Of a DNA stretch of 39,507 nt, positions 32,809 to 39,507 are shown one piece after another. How positions within the stretch are numbered: position 1 is the first letter of the stretch; every line of letters starts with the position of its first letter. Position numbers and translations under genes: made by a program. The stretch is from JANRKN01 sp033763435 (GTDB taxonomy: Bacteria > Planctomycetota > Phycisphaerae > Phycisphaerales > UBA1924), in contig JANRKN010000094.1 in assembly GCA_033763435.1 (NCBI GenBank), positions 1-39,507 of the forward strand, in the 5' to 3' direction. Below the pieces are notes generated by a model that was not told where the DNA came from, did no database searches, and worked only from the letters and a program-made list of their open reading frames with translations.

Positions 32809-34353
32809 ATGGCCAAGTCTGCTTCGAAGGTGAAGAACTATCCCGAGCCGTACATGCAGCTCCGGGCGCAGCTCAAGCGTGCGTCGGTGCTCGGCTCGAT
32901 CGGGAGCCTGCTCGGGTGGGATCAGGAGACGTACATGCCCCCGGCGGCCGCGGCCTTCCGCGCCGAGCAGCAGGCCGAGATCGCCGCGCTGGCCCACGAG
33001 CGCAAGACCGACAAGCGCATCGGCGAGCTGCTGAGCGTCTGCGAGGGCGACGAATCGCTGATGGGCGACGAGATGGTCCGCGCGAACCTGCGCGAGATCC
33101 GCCGGGACTTTGAGCTCGCGACCAAAGTGCCGGGCGAGCTGGTTGCGGAGTTGGCCCGCGTAGGCAGCCAGTCGCAGGAAGCGTGGAAGGACGCGCGCGC
33201 CAAGAGCGACTTCAAGGCGTTCAGGCCTTGGCTGGAGAAGATGGTCGCGCTCAAGCGCCGCGAGGCCGAGTGCCTGGGCAAGCCCGCGGGGGGCGAGCTG
33301 TACGACGCGCTGCTGGATCAGTACGAGCCGGGGATGAGCGCGCGGGAGATCCAGGAGATCTTCACGCCGCTGCGCGAGCGTCTGAGCGCGCTGATTGCTC
33401 GCGTGGCCGCCAGCAAGGAGAAGGTGAGCACCAGGCCGCTCTCGGCGAAGATCCCGGCCGAGAAGCAGCACGCCTTCGGGCAGTTCGTGCTGGCCTCGAT
33501 GGGCTTTGACCTGCAGGCCGGGCGCCTGGACACGACGACGCACCCGTTCTGCTCGGGCATGGCGCCGGGGGATACGCGCCTGACCACGCGTTACCGGGAC
33601 GAGAAGTTCACCGACGCGCTCTACGGCACGATGCACGAGATGGGCCACGGGCTCTACGAGCAGGGCCTTCCCAAGGACCAGTTCCCGGGCGAGCCGCTCG
33701 CCGACGCGATCTCGCTGGGCATCCACGAGAGCCAGTCGCGCATGTGGGAAAACTTCGTCGGGCGCAGCCTCGAGTTCTGGCGCTGGGCGCTGCCCAAGAG
33801 CAAGAAGCACTTCGGCACCGCGCTCTCGGGCTACGACGCGAAGGCGATGTACCGCGCGGTGAACACGTGCTCGCCGAGCTTCATCCGCGTCGAGGCCGAC
33901 GAGGGCACGTACAACCTGCACGTGATGCTGCGTTTCGAGCTCGAGCGGGCGCTCTTCTCGGGGGACCTCGCGGTGAAGGACCTGCCCGGCGCGTGGAACG
34001 AGAAGTTCAAGTCGATGTTCGGGCTGGAGGTGCCCGACGATCGGCGCGGCTGCCTGCAGGACGTGCACTGGTCGTTCGGGCTGATGGGCTATTTCCCGAC
34101 GTACACGCTGGGGAATCTGTACGCCGCGCAGTTCTGGGAGAAGATCAACAAGGATTTGCCGGGCCTGCCCGCGATGATCGCCAAGGGCGAGTTCCTGCCG
34201 TTGCGCGAGTGGCTGCTCAAGAACATCCACCGTCACGGTCGGCGTTACCGTGCGGCCGAGCTGTGCAAGCGCGTCACGGGCCGGACCCTCTCGGCCGATC
34301 CGCTCATGCGGCATCTCGAGGGCAAGCTGGGCCCGATCTACAAGCTCGGCTGA
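32809..34353 (+). CDS. M32 family metallocarboxypeptidase (Taq carboxypeptidase type)
   Basis: This is a 514-residue protein from ATG 32809, with AAGGAG (32796-32801) seven bases upstream; an in-frame start at 32734 would add 25 Arg/Trp-rich residues and lacks support. The zinc site is HEMGH (276-280) with the third ligand in HESQSRMWEN (Glu307). Family blocks DTTTHPFCSG (241-250), TRYRDEKFTDALYG and GYFPTYTLGNLYAAQFW are all present. M32 enzymes remove C-terminal residues from peptides and have broad specificity; they act in the cytoplasm, and no signal peptide is seen. A G-rich spacer (32765-32780) separates it from uvrC. It converges on the GH3-like gene with 20 bases between and no visible terminator. 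Confidence 0.95.
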   Translation: MAKSASKVKNYPEPYMQLRAQLKRASVLGSIGSLLGWDQETYMPPAAAAFRAEQQAEIAALAHERKTDKRIGELLSVCEGDESLMGDEMVRANLREIRRDFELATKVPGELVAELARVGSQSQEAWKDARAKSDFKAFRPWLEKMVALKRREAECLGKPAGGELYDALLDQYEPGMSAREIQEIFTPLRERLSALIARVAASKEKVSTRPLSAKIPAEKQHAFGQFVLASMGFDLQAGRLDTTTHPFCSGMAPGDTRLTTRYRDEKFTDALYGTMHEMGHGLYEQGLPKDQFPGEPLADAISLGIHESQSRMWENFVGRSLEFWRWALPKSKKHFGTALSGYDAKAMYRAVNTCSPSFIRVEADEGTYNLHVMLRFELERALFSGDLAVKDLPGAWNEKFKSMFGLEVPDDRRGCLQDVHWSFGLMGYFPTYTLGNLYAAQFWEKINKDLPGLPAMIAKGEFLPLREWLLKNIHRHGRRYRAAELCKRVTGRTLSADPLMRHLEGKLGPIYKLG

Positions 34354-34373
34354 TCGGCTTCCGGCTCGGCGCG

Positions 34374-36053
34374 TCAGCCCTGGCGCGCGATGCCCACGAC
34401 GCCCTCGATGATCTCGCGGCCGTTGGCGCACCGCGGGCACTTGTGCTGCCCGCCCAGCTTGCCCTTGGACGTGAGCCAGCGGTGGAACGCGCCCACGGGC
34501 AGCGGCGTGATCGTCGGCTCGGCCATGCCCAGCGCGTCGGTGCGCTTGGTCGTGTAGTCGTTGTTCTGGGCCTTGAGCGAGCGGTCAAACTCGGCGCGGA
34601 AGGTCTCGAGCGCCGCGGGCGCCATTCCCGGCTTGCTCTCGATCTCGACCGCGAGCTCCAGGCCCGCGCGCTGCCCGTCCTTGGGATAGACCGGCGCCGC
34701 GGTGAACTCCGCGACGATCAGCCCGCTCGCCTTCGCCGCGGCCGCGACCGCGTTCTCAATATGCTCGACGATCAGGTTCTCGCCGAACGCGTTGATGAAG
34801 TGCCGGTGCCGGCCCACGATCCGCATGCGGCATGGCCCCTCGCCGCCCTTGCCGTCCAAGTTCGCCGGGATCGTGTCAAACTCGACAACGTCGCCCAGCA
34901 CATAGCGCCAGAGGCCCGCGCAGGTGCTGAGCGTAACGACATATCGCTGGCCCTTCTCGACTTCCCACGCGGCATAGCCGGGCGCGTCGGGTTCGTTGAT
35001 CCGTTCGAGTGGCACAAACTCGAAGAAGTTGCCCTGATCGCTGCACAGGCGCAGGCCCGGATCGCCCCGCGTGTCCTGCATCGCGACGAAGCCCTCGCTC
35101 GCGGGGTACAGCTCGAGCCGGAAGGGAAGGTCGGCGCCGTCGGGCGAGCCCGACCACATCTGGCGGACGCGCGGCTCGAACGGCGTGTACTTCACGCCGC
35201 CGTGGACGAAGATGGTGAGATTGCGCCAGACGTCGCGGATCGTCTTCGCGCTGCCGGCCTTGCGCTCGTTGCGCAGCGCGATCACGCGCTCGAAGAGCAC
35301 CAGCGCCCACGAGGGCATGCCCGAGATCATCCGCACGTCCTCATCGACGCAGCGCTCGGCCATCTTCTGGATCTTCGTGGGCCAGTGGCTCTCCAGCGCG
35401 ATCGCAGGCCCGGGCAGATACATCGTCGAGATCGGCCAGCGGATCAGCGGTGTCACGATGCCCGAGAGGTCGCCCGTCCGGATGCCGTGACGGTTGGTCT
35501 CGAGATTCGTCGACCCGCCCAGGAACAGGCTCTTTCCGCCCGTGAGTTGCGGCAGGCGCACGCCGAAGCGCGACATGTTGCCGAAGATGTCCAGCGAGGC
35601 CAGGAAGTTGCTCCGGAGCATCTGCTTGGAGACAGGAATGAACTTGTCGCCCGCGGTGGTGCCGGAGGTCTGGGCGAAATCTTCGACGAGCCCGGGCCAG
35701 AGCACATCGCGCTCGGCGTTCTCGCGCATCCGCGCGATCTGGTCCTTGTAGCGGTACCAGTCGGCGACGGGCAGCGACTTGCGATAGGCGGGGAGCAGGT
35801 CCTTGTCGGGCAGCGCCGCGAGCTTGCCAAAGCTCAGCGAGCGGCCGATCTCGGTCCGTGCGGCAAACTTCAGATTGCGCCTGAGCTGCGCGACCTGGAG
35901 CCGGGCTGTTTCGAACTTCCAGTACTCGAGATCGCTCAGCCGCGAGATCCGCGCCGCGCGATACGCCGCGAGACCCACGCCCACCAGCGAGGTGAGCGAG
36001 AAAGAGCCGGTCTGAGCTGAATTCGACGCCGCGGAGTGTCCGGCAGAGTTCAA
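34374..36053 (-). CDS. GH3-like acyl-acid amido synthetase / acyl-adenylating enzyme
   Basis: This is a 559-residue member of the GH3 (auxin-responsive promoter) family of the adenylating superfamily. The ATP P-loop is QTSGTTAGDKFIPVS (128-142), the second motif is ELYPASEGF (314-322) and the third is RYVLGDVVEF (383-391). GRHRHFINAFGENL (414-427) marks the hinge to the C-terminal domain. In plants GH3 proteins join jasmonate, auxin or salicylate to amino acids; the role of bacterial members is mostly unknown. Near the C-terminus KCPRC could bind a metal, which is not typical of plant GH3. The gene overlaps the alpha/beta hydrolase by four bases and is the last of a minus-strand unit with LolC/E- and LolD-type genes. 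Confidence 0.92.
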   Translation of the reverse strand: MNSAGHSAASNSAQTGSFSLTSLVGVGLAAYRAARISRLSDLEYWKFETARLQVAQLRRNLKFAARTEIGRSLSFGKLAALPDKDLLPAYRKSLPVADWYRYKDQIARMRENAERDVLWPGLVEDFAQTSGTTAGDKFIPVSKQMLRSNFLASLDIFGNMSRFGVRLPQLTGGKSLFLGGSTNLETNRHGIRTGDLSGIVTPLIRWPISTMYLPGPAIALESHWPTKIQKMAERCVDEDVRMISGMPSWALVLFERVIALRNERKAGSAKTIRDVWRNLTIFVHGGVKYTPFEPRVRQMWSGSPDGADLPFRLELYPASEGFVAMQDTRGDPGLRLCSDQGNFFEFVPLERINEPDAPGYAAWEVEKGQRYVVTLSTCAGLWRYVLGDVVEFDTIPANLDGKGGEGPCRMRIVGRHRHFINAFGENLIVEHIENAVAAAAKASGLIVAEFTAAPVYPKDGQRAGLELAVEIESKPGMAPAALETFRAEFDRSLKAQNNDYTTKRTDALGMAEPTITPLPVGAFHRWLTSKGKLGGQHKCPRCANGREIIEGVVGIARQG

Positions 36054-37036
36054 CGCGAAGTTCCCGAGGCGGACCCGGAATGCTTCACGACGGGCCCCGC
36101 CGCGTGCCCACCGGAAGTGCCGCCCGCGTGCGCCACGCGCTCGGCGAATGCGGCGAGCGCGGAAGCAAACTCAGCGGGCTTTTCGATCATCGGCGCATGG
36201 CCACACTGATCGAACCAGACGATCTCCGACCCGCGGATGCTGGACAGGAAGCCCTCGGCCGCCTCGGGGGGCGTGACGATGTCCTGCTTGCCCCAGATCA
36301 GCAGCGTGGGGCACTGGATCATGCCCAGCTTCTTGCCGAGGTGGTTCCGCCGCGCCGAGCGCGAGAGCTTGACCATCGCGCGTGCCCCGCCGCGCTTGCT
36401 CAGCGAGGCGAAGGCGCGGTCGAGGTCGGTCTCGCTCATGAAACGCTGGTCGTGGAACAGCTCGCCGATCTTGCGGGCCAGCCACTCGCGGCTGGGGCGG
36501 ATCTGCACGTCCGCGACCATCGACTTTTCGATCAGCCCCGAGGCGCCCGCGAGCACGAGGCCCCGGACCAGCTCGGGCCGCTCGATCGCGATGCGGAGCG
36601 CCACGTGCCCGCCGAAGGAGTTGCCCACGAGCACGACCGGCTCAGAGAAGTTCGCCGCGAGCCAGCGCTCAGTCAGGACACTGACGCCCTGGATCGAGCA
36701 GTCCTCGCCCGTGAGCTCCAGCAGCGGCAGCTCGAGCAGCGTGCTGCGCAGACGGTGCTGCGTCGCGCGGACGACGTGCTCCCAGTGGTCGTTGAGCCCC
36801 ACGAGCCCGTGCAGGAAGACCACGTCGGGCCCCGACGTGCCCGCACGGCCAACCTTGGCCTCGATCTGCGAACCCTCGGCGCCGGTGATGACCAGCTTGG
36901 AGGTCGGGATCGGCGCGTCGGCGTGCACGTGGGCCGGGGCGTCGATGGCAGGGGATGTTTTGGGCGTTGTCTGGGTCACGTGTTTCGGGGCCTGTTCAAC
37001 GAGAGCGAGCATAGGAACACCGAGGCCCGCCGTCAT
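36050..37036 (-). CDS. Alpha/beta hydrolase
   Basis: This is a 328-residue protein. The fold signatures are VVFLHGLVGLNDHWEHV (oxyanion-hole HG), nucleophile elbow VGNSFGGHVAL (Ser in GNSFGG), acid GKQDIVTPPEA and catalytic His in CGHAPMIEKP. A cap domain lies between, with REWLARKIGEL. The N-terminal 50 residues are low in complexity, so the start is uncertain; ATG 37012 (MLALVEQ) is an alternative. The relatives most alike by eye are MhpC/BphD-type C-C hydrolases and esterases. It overlaps the GH3-like gene by four bases, so the two products are probably made together and may act on related acyl compounds (inference). GC-rich hairpins separate it from the lolD-like gene. Confidence 0.9.
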   Translation of the reverse strand: MTAGLGVPMLALVEQAPKHVTQTTPKTSPAIDAPAHVHADAPIPTSKLVITGAEGSQIEAKVGRAGTSGPDVVFLHGLVGLNDHWEHVVRATQHRLRSTLLELPLLELTGEDCSIQGVSVLTERWLAANFSEPVVLVGNSFGGHVALRIAIERPELVRGLVLAGASGLIEKSMVADVQIRPSREWLARKIGELFHDQRFMSETDLDRAFASLSKRGGARAMVKLSRSARRNHLGKKLGMIQCPTLLIWGKQDIVTPPEAAEGFLSSIRGSEIVWFDQCGHAPMIEKPAEFASALAAFAERVAHAGGTSGGHAAGPVVKHSGSASGTSR

Positions 37037-37048
37037 CCGCCGGGGGCT

Positions 37049-37083
37049 GGAGCCCGAACGGACCCGGGGCCCCGCCCGGGGCC
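37049..37083 (-). promoter_or_regulatory. GC-rich hairpins between the lolD-like and hydrolase genes
   Basis: In the 60-base spacer, GGCCCC/GGGGCC (37068-37083) and a short GGGCT/AGCCC inverted repeat just before the hydrolase start can fold in the minus-strand transcript. No T-tract follows. They could lower expression of the hydrolase and GH3 genes relative to the transporter genes; this is weakly supported. Confidence 0.3.
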
Positions 37084-37096
37084 GCGGGGTCGGGGA

Positions 37097-37846
37097 TCAG
37101 GCCTTGACCATGACGCCGTCGTCGAGCTTGAGCACCCGGTCGGCCCGGGCCGCGGTGTGGCTGTCGTGGGTCACGAGCACCATCGTCCGCCGGCGGGCCT
37201 GGCCGCCGTCCGCGGGCTGCACGGGCTCACGCCGGAGCTCGTCGAGCAGATCGAGGATCGTGGTGCCCGTCGCGCGGTCGAGGTTGCCGGTCGGTTCGTC
37301 GGCCAGCAGCAGCACGGGGTCGTTGATCAGCGCCCGCGCGATCGCCACGCGCTGGCGCTCGCCCCCCGACAGCTCCACGGGCCGATGCCCGAGCCGATGC
37401 CCGAGCCCGACGCGCTTGAGCAGCGCCTCGGCGCGGTCGCGGACGTCCGACGGCACGCGCGCCAGCGGCAACTGCCGGGAGCTCAGGCGGATCATCGCCG
37501 GGAGCCAGACATTCTCGACCACCGACAGCTCGGGCAGCAGGTGGTAGAACTGGAACACCATCCCGACCTCGCGGGTGCGATAGCTGTCGAGCTCGCCGCT
37601 GGAGAACTGCGCGAGGTCCCTGCCCGCGAAGACGATCTTGGCGGGCTTCTCGCCCTGCTTGGCCTTGTCGGGGCGGTCGAGCCCGCCGAGGAGGTGGAGC
37701 AGGGTGCTCTTGCCCGAGCCCGACGCGCCGAGGATCGCAACGAGCTCGCCTTCGTCGGCGCGCATGGTGACGCCGCGGAGCACGGGCACATCGACCTTGC
37801 CCAGGCGATAGGTCTTGCGGAGGTTTTCGGCCGAGATCAGCGCCAT
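37097..37846 (-). CDS. ABC transporter ATP-binding protein, LolD/MacB type
   Basis: This is a 249-residue ATPase with Walker A GASGSGKST (about 40-48), Q-loop in GMVFQFYHLLPELSVVENV, signature LSGGERQRVAIARAL, Walker B VLLLADEPTGNLD and switch His in LVTHD. The FQFYHLLPELSVVENV and PTGNLD blocks are typical of the LolD/MacB/FtsE group rather than of importers. A charged insertion (PDKAKQGEKPAK, about 58-70) and another near EPVQPADGGQARRR lengthen it slightly. The upstream permease gene ends 30 bases away, so the two form one transporter. LolCDE releases lipoproteins from the inner membrane; this assignment rests on the permease type and is likely but not certain. Confidence 0.93.
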   Translation of the reverse strand: MALISAENLRKTYRLGKVDVPVLRGVTMRADEGELVAILGASGSGKSTLLHLLGGLDRPDKAKQGEKPAKIVFAGRDLAQFSSGELDSYRTREVGMVFQFYHLLPELSVVENVWLPAMIRLSSRQLPLARVPSDVRDRAEALLKRVGLGHRLGHRPVELSGGERQRVAIARALINDPVLLLADEPTGNLDRATGTTILDLLDELRREPVQPADGGQARRRTMVLVTHDSHTAARADRVLKLDDGVMVKA

Positions 37847-37876
37847 GAAAGTTGTGTGCCGGTCACTCGAATCGCA

Positions 37877-39481
37877 TCACTCAAACCGCAGCGCGCGGAC
37901 GGGGTCCATGCGTGCCGCGCGGATCGCGGGCCAGGCCGCGCCCAGACCGCACGAGAGCACGCCCGCGATGCCCACCCACACGGCTTTGACGGTCTCCACG
38001 CTCGACGGGATCCGCGTGAAGTAGTACACCCGCGGGTCCCAGATGTACAGGTTGAACGTGCGCCCGAGCCATTCGTGGATCGGGTTGATGTTCAGCACCA
38101 CGGCATACGCGAGCGCGACGCCCATCGCCGCCCCGACCACGCCGATCGCCAGACCATATCGAATCCAGAGCCACGCGATGCCCATTCGCGACGCGCCCAG
38201 CGCCCGCAACGTGCCGATGTCCTTGGTCTTCTCCGACACCATGCTCCAGAAGATCGCGAGCACGAGGAAGACCGCCGTCATCGAGATGAACGAGAAGATG
38301 AAGAGCACGAGCCCCGTTTCCTTTTCGACCGCCGCGATGAAGTTGCGGTTTTGGTCTTTCCACGTCAGGAACGCCATCTCCCAAACTTCGGGCACCTGGC
38401 CCTTGTGCACGGCATGGAACTGCTCATAGATCTCCCGGCAGCGGTCGCGCACCTGCTCCACGGGCACTCCGGCCGCGCCCTTGACCACGATGTTCGTCAC
38501 CCGCGCGGGCTCTTCCACCAGGCGCTCGGGATCGTCTGCGGGCGACTCGAACCGCTCCTCGCCCGTCCTGGGATCGATGACGACCCGCACGGGCGAGCCG
38601 CCCTGCGCGGGCTTGTCGGTCGTGTCCGCCCCCGCTCCCGCGCGCAGCCGCTTGCCCGCGTCCATCTGAAGCATCGCCTGCAGCGACTCCAGCGGCACAA
38701 AGACCCAGCGCCGATCGATCTCGAACATCCCCGTCTGAAACTCGTTCGCCACGGGGAACGCCCGCGTGATCGAGTCCACCACCTTGCCCTGCCGATCCAG
38801 CGTCAGCACCGTGAGCGTCACATCGCCCGAGACCGGAAGCATCCGCTGCACGACCTCGGCGCCCTTGCTCGTGCGGACGATCGCTGACTGGGGCTTATAA
38901 AACCCCTTCACGTCGCGGAAGTTGAGCCCCGAGGCCTCGATGCCCAGCACGGCGGCGGGCTTGGCGACGAGTTCGCCCGTCGCCTGGTCGCGCTCGGGGC
39001 GCGTCAGCGTGGTGCCGTTGGCATAGAGCCGCTCCCACACGTCGCGGGTGTCCAGGCGCCAGTCCTCGCGCTCGGTGTCCTTGGGCAGGGGCTTGTCGAG
39101 GGGCTTCCACCACAGCACATCGCGGAAGCTAGTGACGCGGTGGTACGCCTCGGGGTCGATGCCCTTGACGACGACGTACTCGGTGCGCCCGGGCAGGCCG
39201 AGCTGCCCGTAGGTTTCGATCATCGGTGCCGCGGCCTCGACGAGCGGGTCGGCCTCGAGCTTGCTCACCAGCTCCTGATAGTGCGGGAAGCCCGCGTTGG
39301 GCCAGGCGATCGAGACATCGCCCTGCAGTGTGCGGCCCGCCTCAAGGAAGGTCTTGAGGAACCCGCCCATCACCGACCAGACGATCAGCACCATCGCGGT
39401 GCAGAGCATCACCGCCAGCGCCGAAAGCAGCGGCATGACCTTGCTCGTCAGGTACTTTCGCGTCAGCAACGCCTGATACAC
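37877..39481 (-). CDS. ABC transporter permease, LolC/LolE type (FtsX fold)
   Basis: This is a 534-residue permease. The N-terminal helix (about 15-42) is followed by a large periplasmic MacB-like domain (about 45-385) starting RTLQGDVSIAWPNAG, and three C-terminal helices (about 390-520) of the FtsX fold: VLFIFSFISMTAVFLVLAIFW, SEKTKDIGTLRALGASRMGIAWLW and the end AAWPAIRAARMDPVRALRFE. This pattern fits LolC/E lipoprotein-release permeases. It is longer than LolC (about 400), with an extra charged segment around residues 290-325 (DTTDKPAQGGSPVR). I start it at GTG 39481. The frame stays open to the window edge without another start codon, so a start beyond 39507 cannot be excluded. It is the first visible gene of the permease-LolD-hydrolase-GH3 unit. 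Confidence 0.9.
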   Translation of the reverse strand: MYQALLTRKYLTSKVMPLLSALAVMLCTAMVLIVWSVMGGFLKTFLEAGRTLQGDVSIAWPNAGFPHYQELVSKLEADPLVEAAAPMIETYGQLGLPGRTEYVVVKGIDPEAYHRVTSFRDVLWWKPLDKPLPKDTEREDWRLDTRDVWERLYANGTTLTRPERDQATGELVAKPAAVLGIEASGLNFRDVKGFYKPQSAIVRTSKGAEVVQRMLPVSGDVTLTVLTLDRQGKVVDSITRAFPVANEFQTGMFEIDRRWVFVPLESLQAMLQMDAGKRLRAGAGADTTDKPAQGGSPVRVVIDPRTGEERFESPADDPERLVEEPARVTNIVVKGAAGVPVEQVRDRCREIYEQFHAVHKGQVPEVWEMAFLTWKDQNRNFIAAVEKETGLVLFIFSFISMTAVFLVLAIFWSMVSEKTKDIGTLRALGASRMGIAWLWIRYGLAIGVVGAAMGVALAYAVVLNINPIHEWLGRTFNLYIWDPRVYYFTRIPSSVETVKAVWVGIAGVLSCGLGAAWPAIRAARMDPVRALRFE

Positions 39482-39507
39482 GCCGCGAGCATACGCGCGA
39501 TGGTCAG

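Noticed and set aside
33744..36020. A 758-codon plus-strand frame opposite the GH3-like gene
   Set aside because: It is a shadow of the M32 and GH3 genes with Arg/Ala/Leu-rich random-like sequence.
37381..37408. Tandem 12-base repeat CCGATGCCCGAG in the LolD-type gene
   Set aside because: Only two units, in frame (GLGHRLGHR), inside a normal protein; too short to suggest anything beyond local duplication.

Overview
The window looks like chromosomal DNA from a high-GC planctomycete, most likely of the class Phycisphaerae. The reasons are the very G+C-rich coding DNA, a secreted protease ending in a dockerin-like tag of the kind common in that group, an EF-Tu with a rebuilt switch I, a long SecE with an inserted domain, and several large proteins of planctomycete type. 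The taxonomic call is inference; no rRNA gene is present. I see no phage, insertion sequence, CRISPR array or integrase, and no clear horizontally acquired island.

Layout. (1) 1-6558, minus strand: a tightly overlapped operon ybeY - CNNM/CorC-like - cysS - LptF/LptG-like permease - GT39-type membrane glycosyltransferase (cut by the window edge). Every junction overlaps by 2-4 bases. (2) 6694-9593: a small LuxR-type regulator (minus), divergent from two uncharacterised membrane-protein genes, the second carrying zinc ribbons. (3) 9590-13510, plus strand: translation/secretion housekeeping. tRNA-Thr and tuf are followed by paired hairpins and a terminator; then come rpmG, tRNA-Trp, secE, a G-quadruplex-rich spacer, nusG and a terminator. 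The apparent secE frame runs backwards through the tRNA-Trp gene, which makes its start an annotation trap. (4) 13676-20831: a 1628-residue AsmA-like envelope protein and a secreted kexin-like S8 protease homologue with a changed catalytic Asp position. (5) 20844-24959: a Ycf46-like AAA ATPase (minus), a UbiA/MqnP-type prenyltransferase (plus) and a GT-B-like glycosyltransferase (minus) overlapping it tail to tail. (6) 25172-34353, plus strand: a coiled-coil membrane protein, a membrane-anchored FbpA-type binding protein, a HD-GYP sensor, an M20D amidohydrolase, a UvrC lacking its C-terminal HhH domain, and an M32 carboxypeptidase. (7) 34374-39481, minus strand: LolC/E-type permease - LolD-type ATPase - alpha/beta hydrolase - GH3-like acyl-adenylating enzyme.

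Most genes are ordinary housekeeping or envelope functions. The parts most worth a second look are the tRNA-Trp/secE junction with its hairpin, the G-quadruplex chain before nusG, the SecE inserted domain, the kexin-like protein with Glu for Asp, the truncated UvrC, the GH3/hydrolase pair with an ILR1-like amidohydrolase nearby, and recurring TAGACT-like -10 elements, some placed so that the mRNA would be leaderless. I do not see a clearly new multi-gene defence or mobile system.
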